This document shows positions 32,683 to 42,786 of a stretch of 64,000 bases of DNA, in pieces (the stretch's first letter is position 1; each line of letters begins with the position of its first letter). The position numbers and the translations under genes were made by a program. The stretch is from Amphibalanus amphitrite (taxonomy: Eukaryota > Arthropoda > Thecostraca > Balanomorpha > Balanidae): assembly GCF_019059575.1 (NCBI RefSeq), contig NW_024881540.1:992001-1056000 (forward strand), given 5' to 3'. The notes under the pieces are model-generated. The model saw only the letters and a list, made by a program, of their open reading frames with translations. It was not told where the DNA came from and did no database searches.

Positions 32683-33869
32683 TTAACCCGCGCGGGGCTG
32701 GGGTCTCCAGCCGAACGCGCGGGGCTGGGGGGGGGGGTAAATTTTACCCCCCCCCCCTGTTATCTCCCGAACTAATGGTCCGATTTGGAAAATTCAAACG
32801 CCAATCGAAAGATCTCATCACGAACAACTAAAAACATGTACTTAATTTTAAGTTTGAGGTCAAGGTCAAGGTCAGGTCAAGGGTACAAATTGCAAGTTCC
32901 TACAGTATCGGCCTTGCACCGTAGTTGCCGAAGAATGGAGTCATGGACTGAGACTGATCGCCCAAAACGTGTTCTTAGGCTACCAAGACAATATTCGTTG
33001 CATACAATATCATTCAGAGGTCAAGGTCAAGGTCAGGTCAGGTCAGGTCAGGTCACCAAAAACAAAATATAGAAAAGGGCCTGTGCGACACATGTTTTAT
33101 GGGTCATTTTACTCATAGAATTCAATAGGCACACTCAATAAGTGATATGGACCACCTCTGGATGAATTTCAGGCCGAGGTCAGGTCAAGGTCAGGTCAAG
33201 TGAGGTCAAATTTTGAAGTTGGTTGTTAAGGCCTAAAAAGGTGTCTATCTGATGCAGTTTTTCACGGCGAATCGAATGGTGCTATTTTTGTTTCCGTACG
33301 AGGTCTAGAACTTCCAAAAAAGTCATTTTTCAAAAATTTTGTGTGTCGTGACGTCATACAATTTTGAATAACTCCCACATTTTTGAACCGATTCTTCTAA
33401 AATTTGGTGTGTAGGTGCACATAGACCAGTTCTCTGACATATATTCCGGTTTTTTCGATACACTCAAAATTTTGGATTTTATAGCTATTTTCCCAAAAAA
33501 GTCAGTTTTTTGAAAAAATTTGGGCCAAAATCCAAAATTTCGAAAAAACCGAGATAGCCATTTGATAGACAAAGTAGAATTACGTATATCCTTTTTTGTT
33601 ACGTCTTGATTCCTTTAAAAATGAAGATGTTAGCGGCGTTTGAACTTTTGGCGTTTTTGAGGCGAAAATGGCGAACATGACGTCACTAAAACGTCAATTT
33701 CTCAAAAATTTTCCGACGGATTTCGCTCAAATTTCCAGGGAACGTGTCAAACTGATGTAAGAAAAGGTACTGAAAGTTTGGCGGCGCTGCGCGCCGCCGT
33801 TTTTGAGATATCGCAAAAATTCGCGAGGGGGGGGGGTAAAATTTACCCCCCCAGCCCCGCGCGGGTTAA
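32683..33869. mobile_element. TTAA-flanked MITE, head GGTAAATTTTACC (intact copy)
   Basis: The 1,187-bp element has TTAA at 32,683-32,686 and 33,866-33,869. The left end has the terminal motif twice (CGCGCGGGGCTGGGG, and again 27 bases further in); the right end has it once. Heads GGTAAATTTTACC and GGTAAAATTTACC. The body includes an (AGGTC)n array at 33,018-33,056 and GTGACGTCAT near 33,348. This is the intact sister of the split copy at 16,944-24,857 and shows its hAT-empty site (GTCTAGAAC near 33,303). Confidence 0.92.
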
Positions 33870-34391
33870 CCTGACTTCCAATGGCCCCACATAGGGCCCA
33901 GAGAGGCTTAGGGCCCATAGAGGCTTCAGGTGCCGAAAGAAAAAGCCCCTGTTAGGTGGCCTACAACTTCTTTTTAAAAAAGTTTAAAAAGTTAAAAAAA
34001 AGCTTTTTTAAAGTTTAAAAGTTAAAAAAAACATCGTGCCAGGGCTGTTACGAAAAATAAGTGGCCTAAATCCAATGAGAAAACAGGATTTGGGGGTACC
34101 TTAAGTTTGGCCCCCTCCCTGTTGTGCCCCCCGCCCGCGCTCAAGCTCTGGATCCGCCAGTAAAAGCACCCCCTGGCATTTTGACAATTCTCCACCTATG
34201 AATGAAAGCGACAAGGGTCTCCGCCATCGGTGGGGTCGCGGGGGTGCGGATCTCGAATAATTTGACTTTCGTAATGCAGCCTAATTTATAAAGGCGTGCG
34301 TTTCAGAGTTTGAGGTGCATGTTGATAGCGCTTTTTATAGCCCTGAACTTCTGTTTTAGAACTCCAACTGCTGCTGACCGCTGCTCCAGAG
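33870..34391. other. No gene recognised (pogo-like interior)
   Basis: Poly-A/T-rich sequence with AAAAAAGTTTAAAAAG repeats at 33,970-34,030 and a patch GGGGGTACCTTAAGTTTGG near 34,090 that is vaguely like the G-rich hAT MITE interiors. It includes CTGGATCCGCCAGT near 34,150, the end motif of the MITE at 49,878-50,120. No coding region. Confidence 0.35.
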
Positions 34392-34539
34392 CATAGGCGG
34401 CGGAACGGGGAGGGCACCGGGGCCCCCTTTGATTTTGACATTTTAACGTTAGCCCTATGGGCGTTTCATGGACAGAATGGGACCAAAAGTCGGCAGTGCC
34501 CCCCCCCCCACCTTAATTGAAGGTGTTCCGCCGCTACTG
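34392..34539. mobile_element. hAT-type MITE, 148 bp, TSD CTCCAGAG
   Basis: Ends CATAGGCGGCGGAAC and GTTCCGCCGCTACTG are inverted with two mismatches; the 8-bp duplication CTCCAGAG is perfect (34,384-34,391 and 34,540-34,547). The ends resemble those of 4,351-4,568, so it is the same broad family. The inside is G-run/C-run rich and non-coding. Confidence 0.85.
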
Positions 34540-34746
34540 CTCCAGAGCGGTTCTTTGGCAGCGGGCTGGATGCCACATTTCGAGTGGGGAGACGTCACTA
34601 CGGACTTCGAAACTCCCAAGTGGCTTTATTAAGCGGAGTTCGTGGATTTGTTAAGCAGATTTATTAACTATGGTTATCTATGTAGAAAATACGTGAACAG
34701 CTCAAGCGGCCACAATAAGCGCCTGGATTTATTATCCGAGGATTTA

Positions 34747-37461
34747 TTAACCCCCCAGTGCCCAGAGAAAAAAAGTTCTCCGATTCCAAAGAAAATTCAC
34801 ATGTTTGCCCCCCTATACTAGTGTTGTAAACAGCCGAAGAAATTATCACTGTACCTTTTGTAGTTTTCGACATATAGCACTGGACATAAATGTCCAGATG
34901 GGCATTACCATGTACAAAAATGGTGCTTTGCGGAAGATTAGATCAAACCACACCAGACCACTTAAGTTTTCTGTAAAAAAAAACTCCATTCAGCTAAAAA
35001 GCAAGTGTATTTCTAAAAAATCAACCAGAGTGTCAACATGCTCTCCTTGTCAACTTGCTCTCCATGCTCATGTTGTCAACACACCGGTGACATCCAGCCA
35101 CTCCAGATTATCAATCAACGAATTTAAGATCAAGCAGCAAACTGAGACAAATCCCAAATTGGGGCCATCAGTACTGTCGCTGCTTGGCAGGGGTATCGCC
35201 GGGCGTCCACCAGTGGAAACCTGAACATCTTTTCACTGGGCGACGCCATGGAAGCCGGCGAAGCAGTTGACGCACAGGAACACAGCACACTTCACGCACT
35301 TGGTTCCCACCTTCGCCGTGCAGCCTTCATTCCGGCAGGTCCCCCGTGACGGGGCCTTGATGATGATGTGTCCCATCCCGTCGAAGCGGATGGCCTCGGA
35401 TCCTGGAGCCGCAAGGTTGCGGTTCATCATGGGCTTGCTTCCCCTGGCCCATCGTCGCAGGATGGTGCAGGCGTACTCGCGACGGAACTGGACATAAGTC
35501 ATCGTGCCGCCAGCGCGGCAGTAAAGACGCCAGGCGTTGTGGACTGCCGTGTCCACAAGCCATGTGAAGATCGGCCACCACCACTTCTTGCCCTTGACGG
35601 CGATCCTGCAGTGGTTGACATTTTGATCCATCCTGTCAGTTCCGCCCATCATCTCGTTGTACTTCCCGACAACATGAGGGCGGTCAACTTCCACATGTCG
35701 CTTCTGCACACGGCTGTAACGGCGCACCTTGCCTGGGGGAACATCGCCGTAGCATGTCGAGGCCAGAGTGACGGGTGCATTGTCTTGCCACCTGACGAGA
35801 ATCACGTTCCCGTCCCGACTGGTGACAGCCTGGTGCATGCCTCGTTCCTTCTTCCTAAACTCCTTCGTCGCACTGAGGCCAGTCGTGCCAGGGATGCGGT
35901 TCTCCCGGATCGTGCCTGTCACGTCGTATCCTCTCTTCGTCATCTCCTGCATCAGGGGGATGGACATGAAATAGTTGTCCACGAAGAACTGGAAGGGCAG
36001 CTCGCGGAACTCCTGCTTCATGTGCTCCAGCAGATCGAGCACGGTGGCGCCGCTCTTTCCAACAAGCTGAACGTTGTCGTCAGTGTGCTCCGCGACTCCC
36101 CTTCCTTGATAGAAGTCGAACGCCAGGAGATATCCGTCTGGCGTGTTCTGTGCCCAGGCCTTGAATCCGAAACGGATCGGTTTGTTCCGGATCGCCTGTT
36201 TCAGACCGTGTCGCCCAAAGTAGGCGATCATGGCCTCGTCGTGGGAGATAGCTTGCTGCGGAACAAAATGCTCCATATACTTGACCTGCAGGATTTTGAT
36301 GAGCGGACGGAGCTTCCAGTAGCGGTCAGCAGGATCTTCCTCGCTGCAGAAGTGGAGGTTCCGCTTGATCGTGTCAAAGCGATTGCGCGTCATGGCTTGA
36401 CATATGAGCTCATTGTGAGTGTCCGCAGCCTCTTGCCAGTAGAACCTGGTGTTCACTGCTGTCAGGTAGCTAGTGAGGACGAGGATGCCGATGAAGATGG
36501 CGATGTCTTCCCTGCTCAGCTGTGGATCTTGGCGTCCGTTTCGAAGAGCGTAGAGGCTGCTCTCCTTGATAGTGAGGTCGAAGATCTCCTCACCAAGGAA
36601 GAGTGTTACCAGTTCGTTTGGACTCATCCCCGAGAACTGGCTGAAGTTAGCCTCAGGGAAAAGCCTGGTAGGCTTTCCCGATGAAGGCGCTGGCTTCATC
36701 CACGTCACAGTGTGATGAGCTTGATGACGTCGCGCGGTAGGCTGGTGAGTGGTCTCAGTCCTTGAACTCCTGCGACGCTGAAGTTCAGCTTCAGACTTCA
36801 GGATGGGGGCAGAAGGATGGTCGGGGTCGCCCTCGCCTTCGTCCTCCGGTCCGGAGTAGCCGTCAGATACGTCACCTTCTGGAGGGATGAGGATGATGTC
36901 CGCTTCATCTCCGCTGGCATCTTCTTCAACCATGTCAAGGACATCATTCAGTGTCTTTGTCTTGTGTCTGAAACAGGAATGGAGCCATTGAAAGTGCTGT
37001 AACAGATAATACCAAATAAGCATTTGTGCAAGCCAGCTCTATTTTGTACACAGCAATGCCCACGTGGACAATTTTGTCCATATTTTGCAATTTCTTTTCT
37101 AATGATCATGCAACGCAACTGGGAGAACAAGCTAGCGCATCAAAACATGGGACAAAGTCTCCCAAACATGAATACACTGTTAATTTACCTGGCTAATACT
37201 TCAGCGCCATGACATCTTACCTTTCGTCATGTGACGTCATCGCGATTTGGGGTCTAAATCCAGCGAGCGACTTGGCTGCTCGACTTGTCGCTCAAAACTG
37301 GACCGATAAGCTCGGAATCATTCTAAAACGTTTTGCTGGATCTTTCTCGACTTGTACCGGCCGCTGTTAAAAGATGGCTCCACTGTCGCACGCTGTGGGT
37401 CCCCTGCACTGCAGAGAGACACGGTTGGACAAAAATGTCCAGTTGGGCGTTCCTGGGTTAA
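34747..37461 (-). mobile_element. Complete piggyBac element
   Basis: The 2,715-bp element has TTAA at 34,747-34,750 and 37,458-37,461. Ends read inward TTAACCCCCCAGTGCCC and TTAACCCAGGAACGCCC. Further in there are inverted subterminal repeats: a GTCCAGATGGGCATTACC-type motif at 34,882-34,922 and its partner at 37,043-37,083, with a third version at 37,424-37,450. One long transposase frame lies between them on the minus strand. It is inserted at a TTAA inside the right terminal repeat of the pogo-like element. The termini share TTAACCC with the TTAA MITEs but little beyond that. Confidence 0.92.
35233..37023 (-). CDS. piggyBac transposase (PGBD4-like), 596 residues
   Basis: A DDE-type transposase that would cut and paste at TTAA. 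The N-terminus is acidic; the transposase fold begins near residue 130 (FSGMSPNELVTLFLGEEIFD). The catalytic aspartates are visible: D262 in ISHDEAMIAYFG, D349 in FFVDNYFMS and D463 with D466 in MMGGTDRMDQ, matching the known D268/D346/D447/D450 set of piggyBac. The conserved KKWWWPIFTWLVD segment follows. The C-terminus is a Cys-rich zinc-binding module (CRNEGC, CVKC, CVNC) for DNA-end recognition. No stop or frameshift is seen. The start at 37,023 may be too early: TTCCTGTTTCAG just inside looks like a splice acceptor, and MVEEDASGDE (residue 31) is an alternative start. The frame appears functional. Confidence 0.92.
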   Translation of the reverse strand: MLIWYYLLQHFQWLHSCFRHKTKTLNDVLDMVEEDASGDEADIILIPPEGDVSDGYSGPEDEGEGDPDHPSAPILKSEAELQRRRSSRTETTHQPTARRHQAHHTVTWMKPAPSSGKPTRLFPEANFSQFSGMSPNELVTLFLGEEIFDLTIKESSLYALRNGRQDPQLSREDIAIFIGILVLTSYLTAVNTRFYWQEAADTHNELICQAMTRNRFDTIKRNLHFCSEEDPADRYWKLRPLIKILQVKYMEHFVPQQAISHDEAMIAYFGRHGLKQAIRNKPIRFGFKAWAQNTPDGYLLAFDFYQGRGVAEHTDDNVQLVGKSGATVLDLLEHMKQEFRELPFQFFVDNYFMSIPLMQEMTKRGYDVTGTIRENRIPGTTGLSATKEFRKKERGMHQAVTSRDGNVILVRWQDNAPVTLASTCYGDVPPGKVRRYSRVQKRHVEVDRPHVVGKYNEMMGGTDRMDQNVNHCRIAVKGKKWWWPIFTWLVDTAVHNAWRLYCRAGGTMTYVQFRREYACTILRRWARGSKPMMNRNLAAPGSEAIRFDGMGHIIIKAPSRGTCRNEGCTAKVGTKCVKCAVFLCVNCFAGFHGVAQ

Positions 37462-37474
37462 GCGGATTCTAGTG

Positions 37475-37655
37475 TAGTTGCAATATCTCGGTAACTACTG
37501 GACCGATTGCGCTGAAAGTTGGCATGTAGGTAGGCACCCACTAAGCAATGCATGTCCATGTGCCAGAGTTGGGGTGCTGCTGCACGTGCGCATGTGCAGG
37601 GGTCGTTTCCAGATCTCGAAAACGGCTGGGCCGATTGCGCTCAAATTTGGTACGC
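37475..37655 (+). repeat. E-box palindrome repeat, copy 4, second segment
   Basis: Resumes directly after the TA of the pogo-like element with GTTGCAATATCTCGGTAAC and contains CACGTGCGCATGTG near 37,583. It stops at ATTTGGTACGC (37,645-37,655), the LINE target duplication. Further short segments of the same copy are at 40,187-40,295 and 41,028-41,062. Confidence 0.8.
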
Positions 37656-37656
37656 A

Positions 37657-38078
37657 ACTGGTTTTGCAAATATACAAGGCCATCATCAGACCCATTTTAG
37701 AGTACTGCAGTATAGCTTATCACGGAAGCCTAACAGATCACCAGATAAAACAAATAGAAGCCATCCAGAACACATGTCTGCGCATTGCAACCGGGGCCAT
37801 ACCCAGTACACGAAACACGACACTTCTGGCCGACGTCAACATGTTGAATTGCCAGGAAAGACGTATGCAACAACTTTGCCGATATGCCATTAACGTTAAA
37901 ACAACTCCGAACCACCCAGTGCAACACTGCTTCCGGCCGATAAGCAGACTCGGATGTCATAGACATTCCCGATTACGACACCCATCACTAAATGATCAGT
38001 TGAGCACCTGCTTATCTAAACTGCAATTTATACTTTACCGGATCTGGCACCCAGGCCTCGAGCAAAACCCTTCTGGCT
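37657..38078 (+). pseudogene. LINE reverse transcriptase C-terminal part
   Basis: The frame reads QIYKAIIRPILEYCSIAYHG, then KQIEAIQNTCLRIATGA, the conserved region after the RT fingers/thumb in Jockey/I-type elements. It joins host repeat at its 5' side without any start, so the element is 5'-truncated. A frameshift near 38,075 moves the reading to the next frame (WLKAPPKIEYLFSGN). Confidence 0.8.
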
Positions 38079-38580
38079 AAAGGCACCACCCAAAATCGAA
38101 TATCTTTTCTCTGGAAACAAATCAGACATCACACCAACAGAAATGCAGTCGAAATTTAACGAATACAAAGCACAGCGCACAAACAAAACATTCATGTACA
38201 CTGACGGCTCAAAACAGGAACACAAAGTAGCTTTTGCACTGACGACTCCGCACTTTGAATTAAGCAGACGTTTACCGGATAACTTCTCCATTTTCACAGC
38301 TGAGGCCATGGCCCTCTTATTCGCCGTCAAACTATGTACCCATGAAAAGCTTAGTAACGTAGTAATCTGCACCGACTCAAAATCAGTCTTACAAGCCCTG
38401 AGTAACACCACAAGCCCAACACATTTCATCATTTCTCGCATTCAAAATTCTATCCCTGAAAAACGAAACATTAAATTTCTTTGGATTCCTGGACATGCTT
38501 CTATCTCTGGAAACGAAAAGGCAGACAAACTAGCAAAGCAAGCATTGCATAGTTCTCTATATACCGTGCATTGCATCTAG
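38075..38580 (+). pseudogene. LINE RNase H domain
   Basis: Residues TFMYTDGSKQEHKVAF carry the first catalytic Asp, FTAEAMALLFAVKL the Glu, VVICTDSKSVLQAL the second Asp and WIPGHASISGNEKADKLA the final His/Asp region, so all RNase H motifs are present. The frame ends at TAG (38,578), after which coding-like sequence continues in the same phase. This is therefore decayed. Confidence 0.88.
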
Positions 38581-38581
38581 C

Positions 38582-38940
38582 AGAACCACTTGCAATGCAG
38601 TACCCGGCAGACGACTGCAAGGCCATCCTCGAACTCCACATACAACTATACGACAAACGACATGGGACGAGATAGGACCAGCACACATGCACTCAATCAA
38701 ACCCCGATTAGGCTTCTGGGCGACCTCAAAACAAAACACAAGGCAAAAGGAAATAATGCTCACCAGACTTAGAACCGGACGCACCAGACTCAACGCACCA
38801 TGGCTAGAACCACAACAATATAACATTTGTGCCTTCTGCAATGTCAACACAGTGCCTACAGTTCAACACATCCTGCTAGAGTGCTCTCACTTCAACCTCC
38901 ACCGACAACACATTATTGCCTTCGGCAGGAGAACGTAACG
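38582..38940 (+). pseudogene. LINE ORF2 C-terminus with Cys/His motif
   Basis: Continues from the RNase H part after one stop and at least one frameshift. RLRTGRTRLNAPW is followed by CAFCNVNTVPTVQHILLECSHF, the C-x2-C...H...C zinc-type motif common at the end of RNase H-bearing LINE proteins. It ends near 38,940. Confidence 0.75.
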
Positions 38941-39109
38941 TTGAGCTTAGATCAGCTTGTAGGTGACAGACACCCAGAGCTATTAGCACTTCTCTTCAGA
39001 TATTTACAAGACACTAAGCTAACAGGAGCACTCTAAAGCACACATAAACGAACAGTTAAGTGCCGTGCCCAACATCCCAACAGTTGACTTAGCGGTAATC
39101 ACACTCGAG

Positions 39110-39345
39110 AATTCTCCTGGCTCCGCCGTGCGCTGGTCCAAGCTTGGTGCCAGTTACGCCGGCTGACACCCAGTACACCACTCAACCGTGCGCTGGTCCA
39201 AGCTTGGTGCTAGATACGCCGGCTGATATTCACTACACCACTCAGCCGGGCGCTAGTCCAAGCTTGGTGCCAGTTACGCCGGCCGACATTCACCACACCA
39301 CTCAGCCGTGCGCTGGCCCAAGCTTGGTGCCAGTCACGCGCAGAC
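39110..39345 (+). repeat. Four 60-bp tandem repeats in the LINE 3' region
   Basis: Units of 60 bases with GTGCGCTGGTCCAAGCTTGG, TACGCCGGC and CACCACTCA occur four times between about 39,125 and 39,340 with few differences. Located downstream of the LINE coding part, within its presumed 3' UTR. Confidence 0.88.
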
Positions 39346-39928
39346 AGGAGAGATTCAAAATTAAGAGAGGCCAACTGGTCTTCACCTCTTAAAAGTTGTT
39401 AAATGGCCATGCAGTCTTGTCCTTCAGACAATAATTATTTAGGCCCATGCACCACCCGGCATTGTAGGGTGAACGCGACACCCGGCGTGAGAGGGGGTGT
39501 GGGGATTGCCTCCTAACCCGCACGATAAAGAACCTATGGTGTAGTTTGTGAAGAGTATAGGCCATGTGCCGGCACCATGGCAAAATAAATCCCAAATCGA
39601 ATTTATTGTCTTGATGGAGGACAAAGTGGTATCTTAACAACCCTTTTAAGTAACTATAACGTAAAACTAATTCTAACAGTAGGTAAAGTAACTAAGTCCC
39701 AGGATCCCACTCACCTCCCAAGAAAGCCACAACGCGTTACCGAGCACTTTAAAGGTCAAAATTTTAGAACTCACAAGTCACACACATTTAATTAAAGTAA
39801 ATGAGCACTTGCAATATCAAAATTCTAGCAATTCGATATTTTTCTAGCAAACAGATTCTTTACAGGCGGCCGAATGTCCAATGGACAGGGACGCCTTAAA
39901 ACCTCATTTTCACTCACTCACTCATTTG
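39346..39928. other. LINE 3' region and tail, no gene
   Basis: Non-coding sequence belonging to the inserted LINE's 3' part, ending in CACTCACTCACTC at about 39,911-39,923. No polyA signal is evident. Confidence 0.5.
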
Positions 39929-40183
39929 CATAGGCGCGGGAACTACTTTCAGACTGGGGGGGGCACACCATAATGGAGATGAACCTATAGGGTACCCCCA
40001 AATCTAGTTTTCTCACCGGTTTTAGGCCACTTATTTTTCATCCCTTGGCTTTTTCAACAAAAAAAGAAAAACATTTGCAAAAAAGTGCAGTATTTCGTCT
40101 CAAAGTTGTGGGGGCACCGCCCCCACGGCCCTAGAGTTGGGGGGCAAGCTGCCCCCACTGCCCCCCCGGCTCCCGCGCCTATG
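39929..40183. mobile_element. hAT-type MITE, 255 bp, TSD CTCATTTG
   Basis: Ends CATAGGCGCGGGA and TCCCGCGCCTATG are a perfect 13-bp inverted repeat; the 8-bp duplication CTCATTTG is perfect (39,921-39,928 and 40,184-40,191). It landed across the junction of the LINE tail and its target duplication. The interior (GGGTACCCCCAAATCTAG, CCACTTATTTTTCA) matches 4,351-4,568. Confidence 0.88.
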
Positions 40184-40295
40184 CTCATTTGGTACGCGGT
40201 TATAAAGGACCGGTTAGTAGGGTGCCGTGCATAAGTCAGTTGGAGGTACCCCCTCGAAATTTCGCACGTGCAAGGCTCACCCTCTCGCTCGCTCC

Positions 40296-41027
40296 CAGGG
40301 TTGCCAGATCCAAAATGGTCCTTATCGCCAAATTCGCCCCTCGAATTTCGCCAAAATTCGCCAAATAGGATGCACTGTATAAGCATACGTAGCAGCGCAA
40401 GTTGGCGTTCGTGTAACCGTGTTCACGATTCGTTTCCTAGTTCACGATTTACCTATCTCGTTTCTCATGTTCATCTACATAACAGCGTACCTTAACCAGC
40501 GCCAAATAAAATAGCAAAGGCAGAGGTGGAGATCTCGGGGGGGGGGGTCGGGGGGCAGGACCCCTGCCCCCTGCCCCCTGAAAACGAATTACTGCTATGT
40601 AAGTCAATGGTACTGCATCCAGCCCGCCTCCATCTGCCCGGCCTGGACCCCCCTGACATTTTGACATATCTCCACCCCTGAGCAAAGGTCGTGCGAGATG
40701 TGGTTCAGAAGATATTTTCATCAGGAACATTTTATATTTATATTAAATGTTCGGATGTTAGGTTAAATGTTAGGAACATTATATATTTGAGTGCCTAATA
40801 TGAAACGTTGGAAGGTTAAATTAATCAGATTACGAAACATTTCGTAACGATGTTTTTTGCTTTGTTTTGTTTATTTTTTAAAATAATATTCGGCGATTTG
40901 GAGGCGAACTCTGGAAATTCGCCAATATTTGACGTTTTATCGCCTATCGCCAAACGCCGTGCTTCTATCGCCAATGACTTCCAAAATTCGCCAAATTGGC
41001 GACATATCGCCAAGTCTGGCAACCCTG
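40296..41027. mobile_element. hAT MITE (CAGGGTTGCCAGA ends), copy 1, TSD CTCGCTCC
   Basis: The 732-bp insert has ends CAGGGTTGCCAGA and TCTGGCAACCCTG and the perfect duplication CTCGCTCC (40,288-40,295 and 41,028-41,035). It contains repeated TTCGCC/GGCGAA motifs near both ends and is nearly identical, in reverse orientation, to 48,885-49,615. No transposase. Confidence 0.95.
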
Positions 41028-41061
41028 CTCGCTCCGTTAGTCGCCCCAAAAGGCGTTATAC

Positions 41062-41897
41062 TGGTCAATATAACGGAAAAATCTCAGTATGAGCGGCCCG
41101 GCCCGGCCCGGCCTGTAACGCTTTTGGAAGGCTTATATCTCAGCAACCGCTGGACCGATTGGCCTGCGGTCTTTTTTTGCTGGGTAGCCCCATCCCTTCT
41201 AACCCGCAATTGACTACTTTTGACACATCTCAGTGACCGTCGTGGCACGTGCCACGTGAAAAGTCAAGGGTGTTCAAGCTGTTTTGCAAAAAACAGTGAT
41301 TTTGAGAGGCTCATATCTCAGCAGCCGCTGGGGAGCTTGTCTTGCTGTAATTTTTGTAGGGTAGCTGCATCCCTTCTACCAAAGGTCGGACACTCTTGAT
41401 ATATGTAAGTGACCCCCACTGCACGTGCAAAATAAAAAAAGAAGAGGTGCCAAATTTGTTCCCATTTCAATAATTCGGTAATTACCGGGGCGATTTCGCT
41501 GAAACTTGGCGTACAGGTAGGCACCCACCAGGCAATGCATTCCCGTGTGTTGCGGTTAGGGTGCTACTGCACGTGCGCACGTGCAGGGGCGCTTCCAGAT
41601 CTCGAGAACTTCTGGGCCGATTGCGCTCAAATTTGGTACGCGGTTGGGGACCGGCTAGTAGGGTGCCGTGCAAAAGTCAGTTTTGACCCCGTTTGCACGT
41701 GCGTACGTGCAGAATGCCGCTTCCAGATCTTAGGAACGGCTGAGCCGATTGCGTTTAAATTTGGCACACCACTAGCGACCGGTTAGAAGGGTGCTTTGCA
41801 CAAGCCCCGTTGGAAGTACCCTCTCGCCCTTCCGCACGTGCAGGGCTCACTATCTCGCTCGCTCGTACTTCGCCCAAAAGGCGTTTTACTAGTTTAT
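41062..41897 (+). repeat. E-box palindrome repeat, copy 5
   Basis: A complete copy directly abutting the end of copy 4, so the two form a tandem pair. It contains GTGGCACGTGCCACGTG near 41,243, CACGTGCGCACGTG near 41,571 and CACGTGCGTACGTG near 41,696, and ends CCCAAAAGGCGTTTTACTAG. Confidence 0.8.
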
Positions 41898-41972
41898 GGA
41901 GTTAGACGGGGGGGGCGAAACCCCCCCCCCCCCTGAGCTGCGATGGTTGGGATTTACCCCCGGTCCCGACGG
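41898..41972. mobile_element. Right-end fragment of the 42,787-44,914 type TTAA element
   Basis: TATGGAGTTAGACGGGGGGG, a hairpin with CGAAAC, a C-run and then CTGAGCTGCGATGGTTGGGA match the right end of 42,787-44,914 (44,830-44,914) up to the point before TTAA. No other end is present. Confidence 0.6.
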
Positions 41973-42673
41973 AATCAATTCATTACACCGGTGACAAAGC
42001 TAGGTATCATGTAGGAAACGGTATAGGCATTAACTTGGTATTTTGGAATTCCTATTCAATCCTTCGATTATATGAACATCATCGAAGGCAAAAAGTGGCA
42101 GTTCATGTCCTCCGCTAGAGGTCATGGATTACTTACAAATATACATACGGTCATGCATGTCAGATTATTGTCAAGTCATCTCAAGGAAGTCTACATGTCG
42201 CTGTATTTCCTATTTTCTGAAACTGTACACGTGATTGCCGGCAGTGGACACACTACACGCCCACTGACTTGCACAGTGGCTGACACGCTGTCACAGCGAG
42301 GTCATCTGATGACAGATACCGGCGGCCGACGGTCGTTACCGGAGGACACGCCCCCCGAGCGGCACTGGCGACTAGAAAATGACCCTCCGAGCGGCACTGG
42401 CGACTGGAAAATGACCCGTCACGCTTCACGAAACTGCCAAAAATCGCTTGGAAAACTGAAACGTTAGCCTACTTGACTCCTTCATCTGTGAAGTAGGTAT
42501 TGTTAATTAACGAAGTGTTGAGTTTGGTTATCACGTTCATGGGACCACCACGAGATAACGAGTTAGAAGCTAGGAGAGAGGGAGAGAAAGAAAAAGATGT
42601 TGATTCTGTTTGCATTTCTTCACTCAGTGGTAAAGTACTTACAGCGACAGAGCTTGTCCGTGAGTGATTTCCT
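41973..42673. other. No gene recognised
   Basis: A single frame of 131 codons at 42,072-42,467 has no recognisable motif. A short direct repeat GAGCGGCACTGGCGACT occurs at 42,357 and 42,388. Nothing else is identified. Confidence 0.4.
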
Positions 42674-42786
42674 TTAACCCACGCCCCGCTGGGAGGGGAA
42701 CAGAATCCTTTTCGCCAGCTGTTTATAAACTCGTTAAGTTTATGAGCAGCTATACATCAAACTTTTAGTATGTACCTTATGATACA
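42674..42786. mobile_element. TTAA-element end fragment
   Basis: TTAACCCACGCCCCGCTGGG is the terminal motif of the CCCGCGCCCCGCTGG family with a diverged, collapsed hairpin region. No second end was found before the next element begins at 42,787. Confidence 0.55.

Larger units (their letters stand above)
11882..37474. mobile_element. pogo/Tigger-like element, expanded to 25.6 kb by nested insertions
   Basis: The left end reads CAGTGGAATCTGCTTAAT and the right end, read inward, CACTAGAATCCGCTTAAT; the similarity continues into AATCC. The element is flanked by TA at 11,880-11,881 and 37,475-37,476. CAGTGGAATC-type ends with a TA duplication are typical of pogo/Tigger elements of the Tc1/mariner superfamily. 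The flanking E-box repeat resumes without loss, which confirms both ends. Material that looks original is 11,882-12,730 and part of 33,870-34,746 plus 37,462-37,474. No pogo DDE transposase or CENP-B-like domain is visible, so this was probably a non-autonomous copy. The piggyBac element is inserted 13 bases from its right end. Confidence 0.85.
37656..39923 (+). mobile_element. 5'-truncated LINE with RNase H, TSD ATTTGGTACGC
   Basis: The insert is flanked by the 11-bp duplication ATTTGGTACGC (37,645-37,655 and 40,187-40,197; the right copy is followed by the rest of the host repeat). It ends with a TCAC-type tail (CACTCACTCACTC). It contains the end of a reverse transcriptase, an RNase H domain and a Cys/His motif in three frames, a 60-bp tandem repeat in the 3' part, and then non-coding sequence. 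RNase H after RT places it in the I/R1/LOA-like part of the LINE tree. A hAT MITE sits at its right edge. Confidence 0.85.

Noticed and set aside
35368..36684. A 438-codon frame on the plus strand
   Set aside because: It is antisense to the piggyBac transposase, which has clear catalytic motifs; the plus frame is a shadow.
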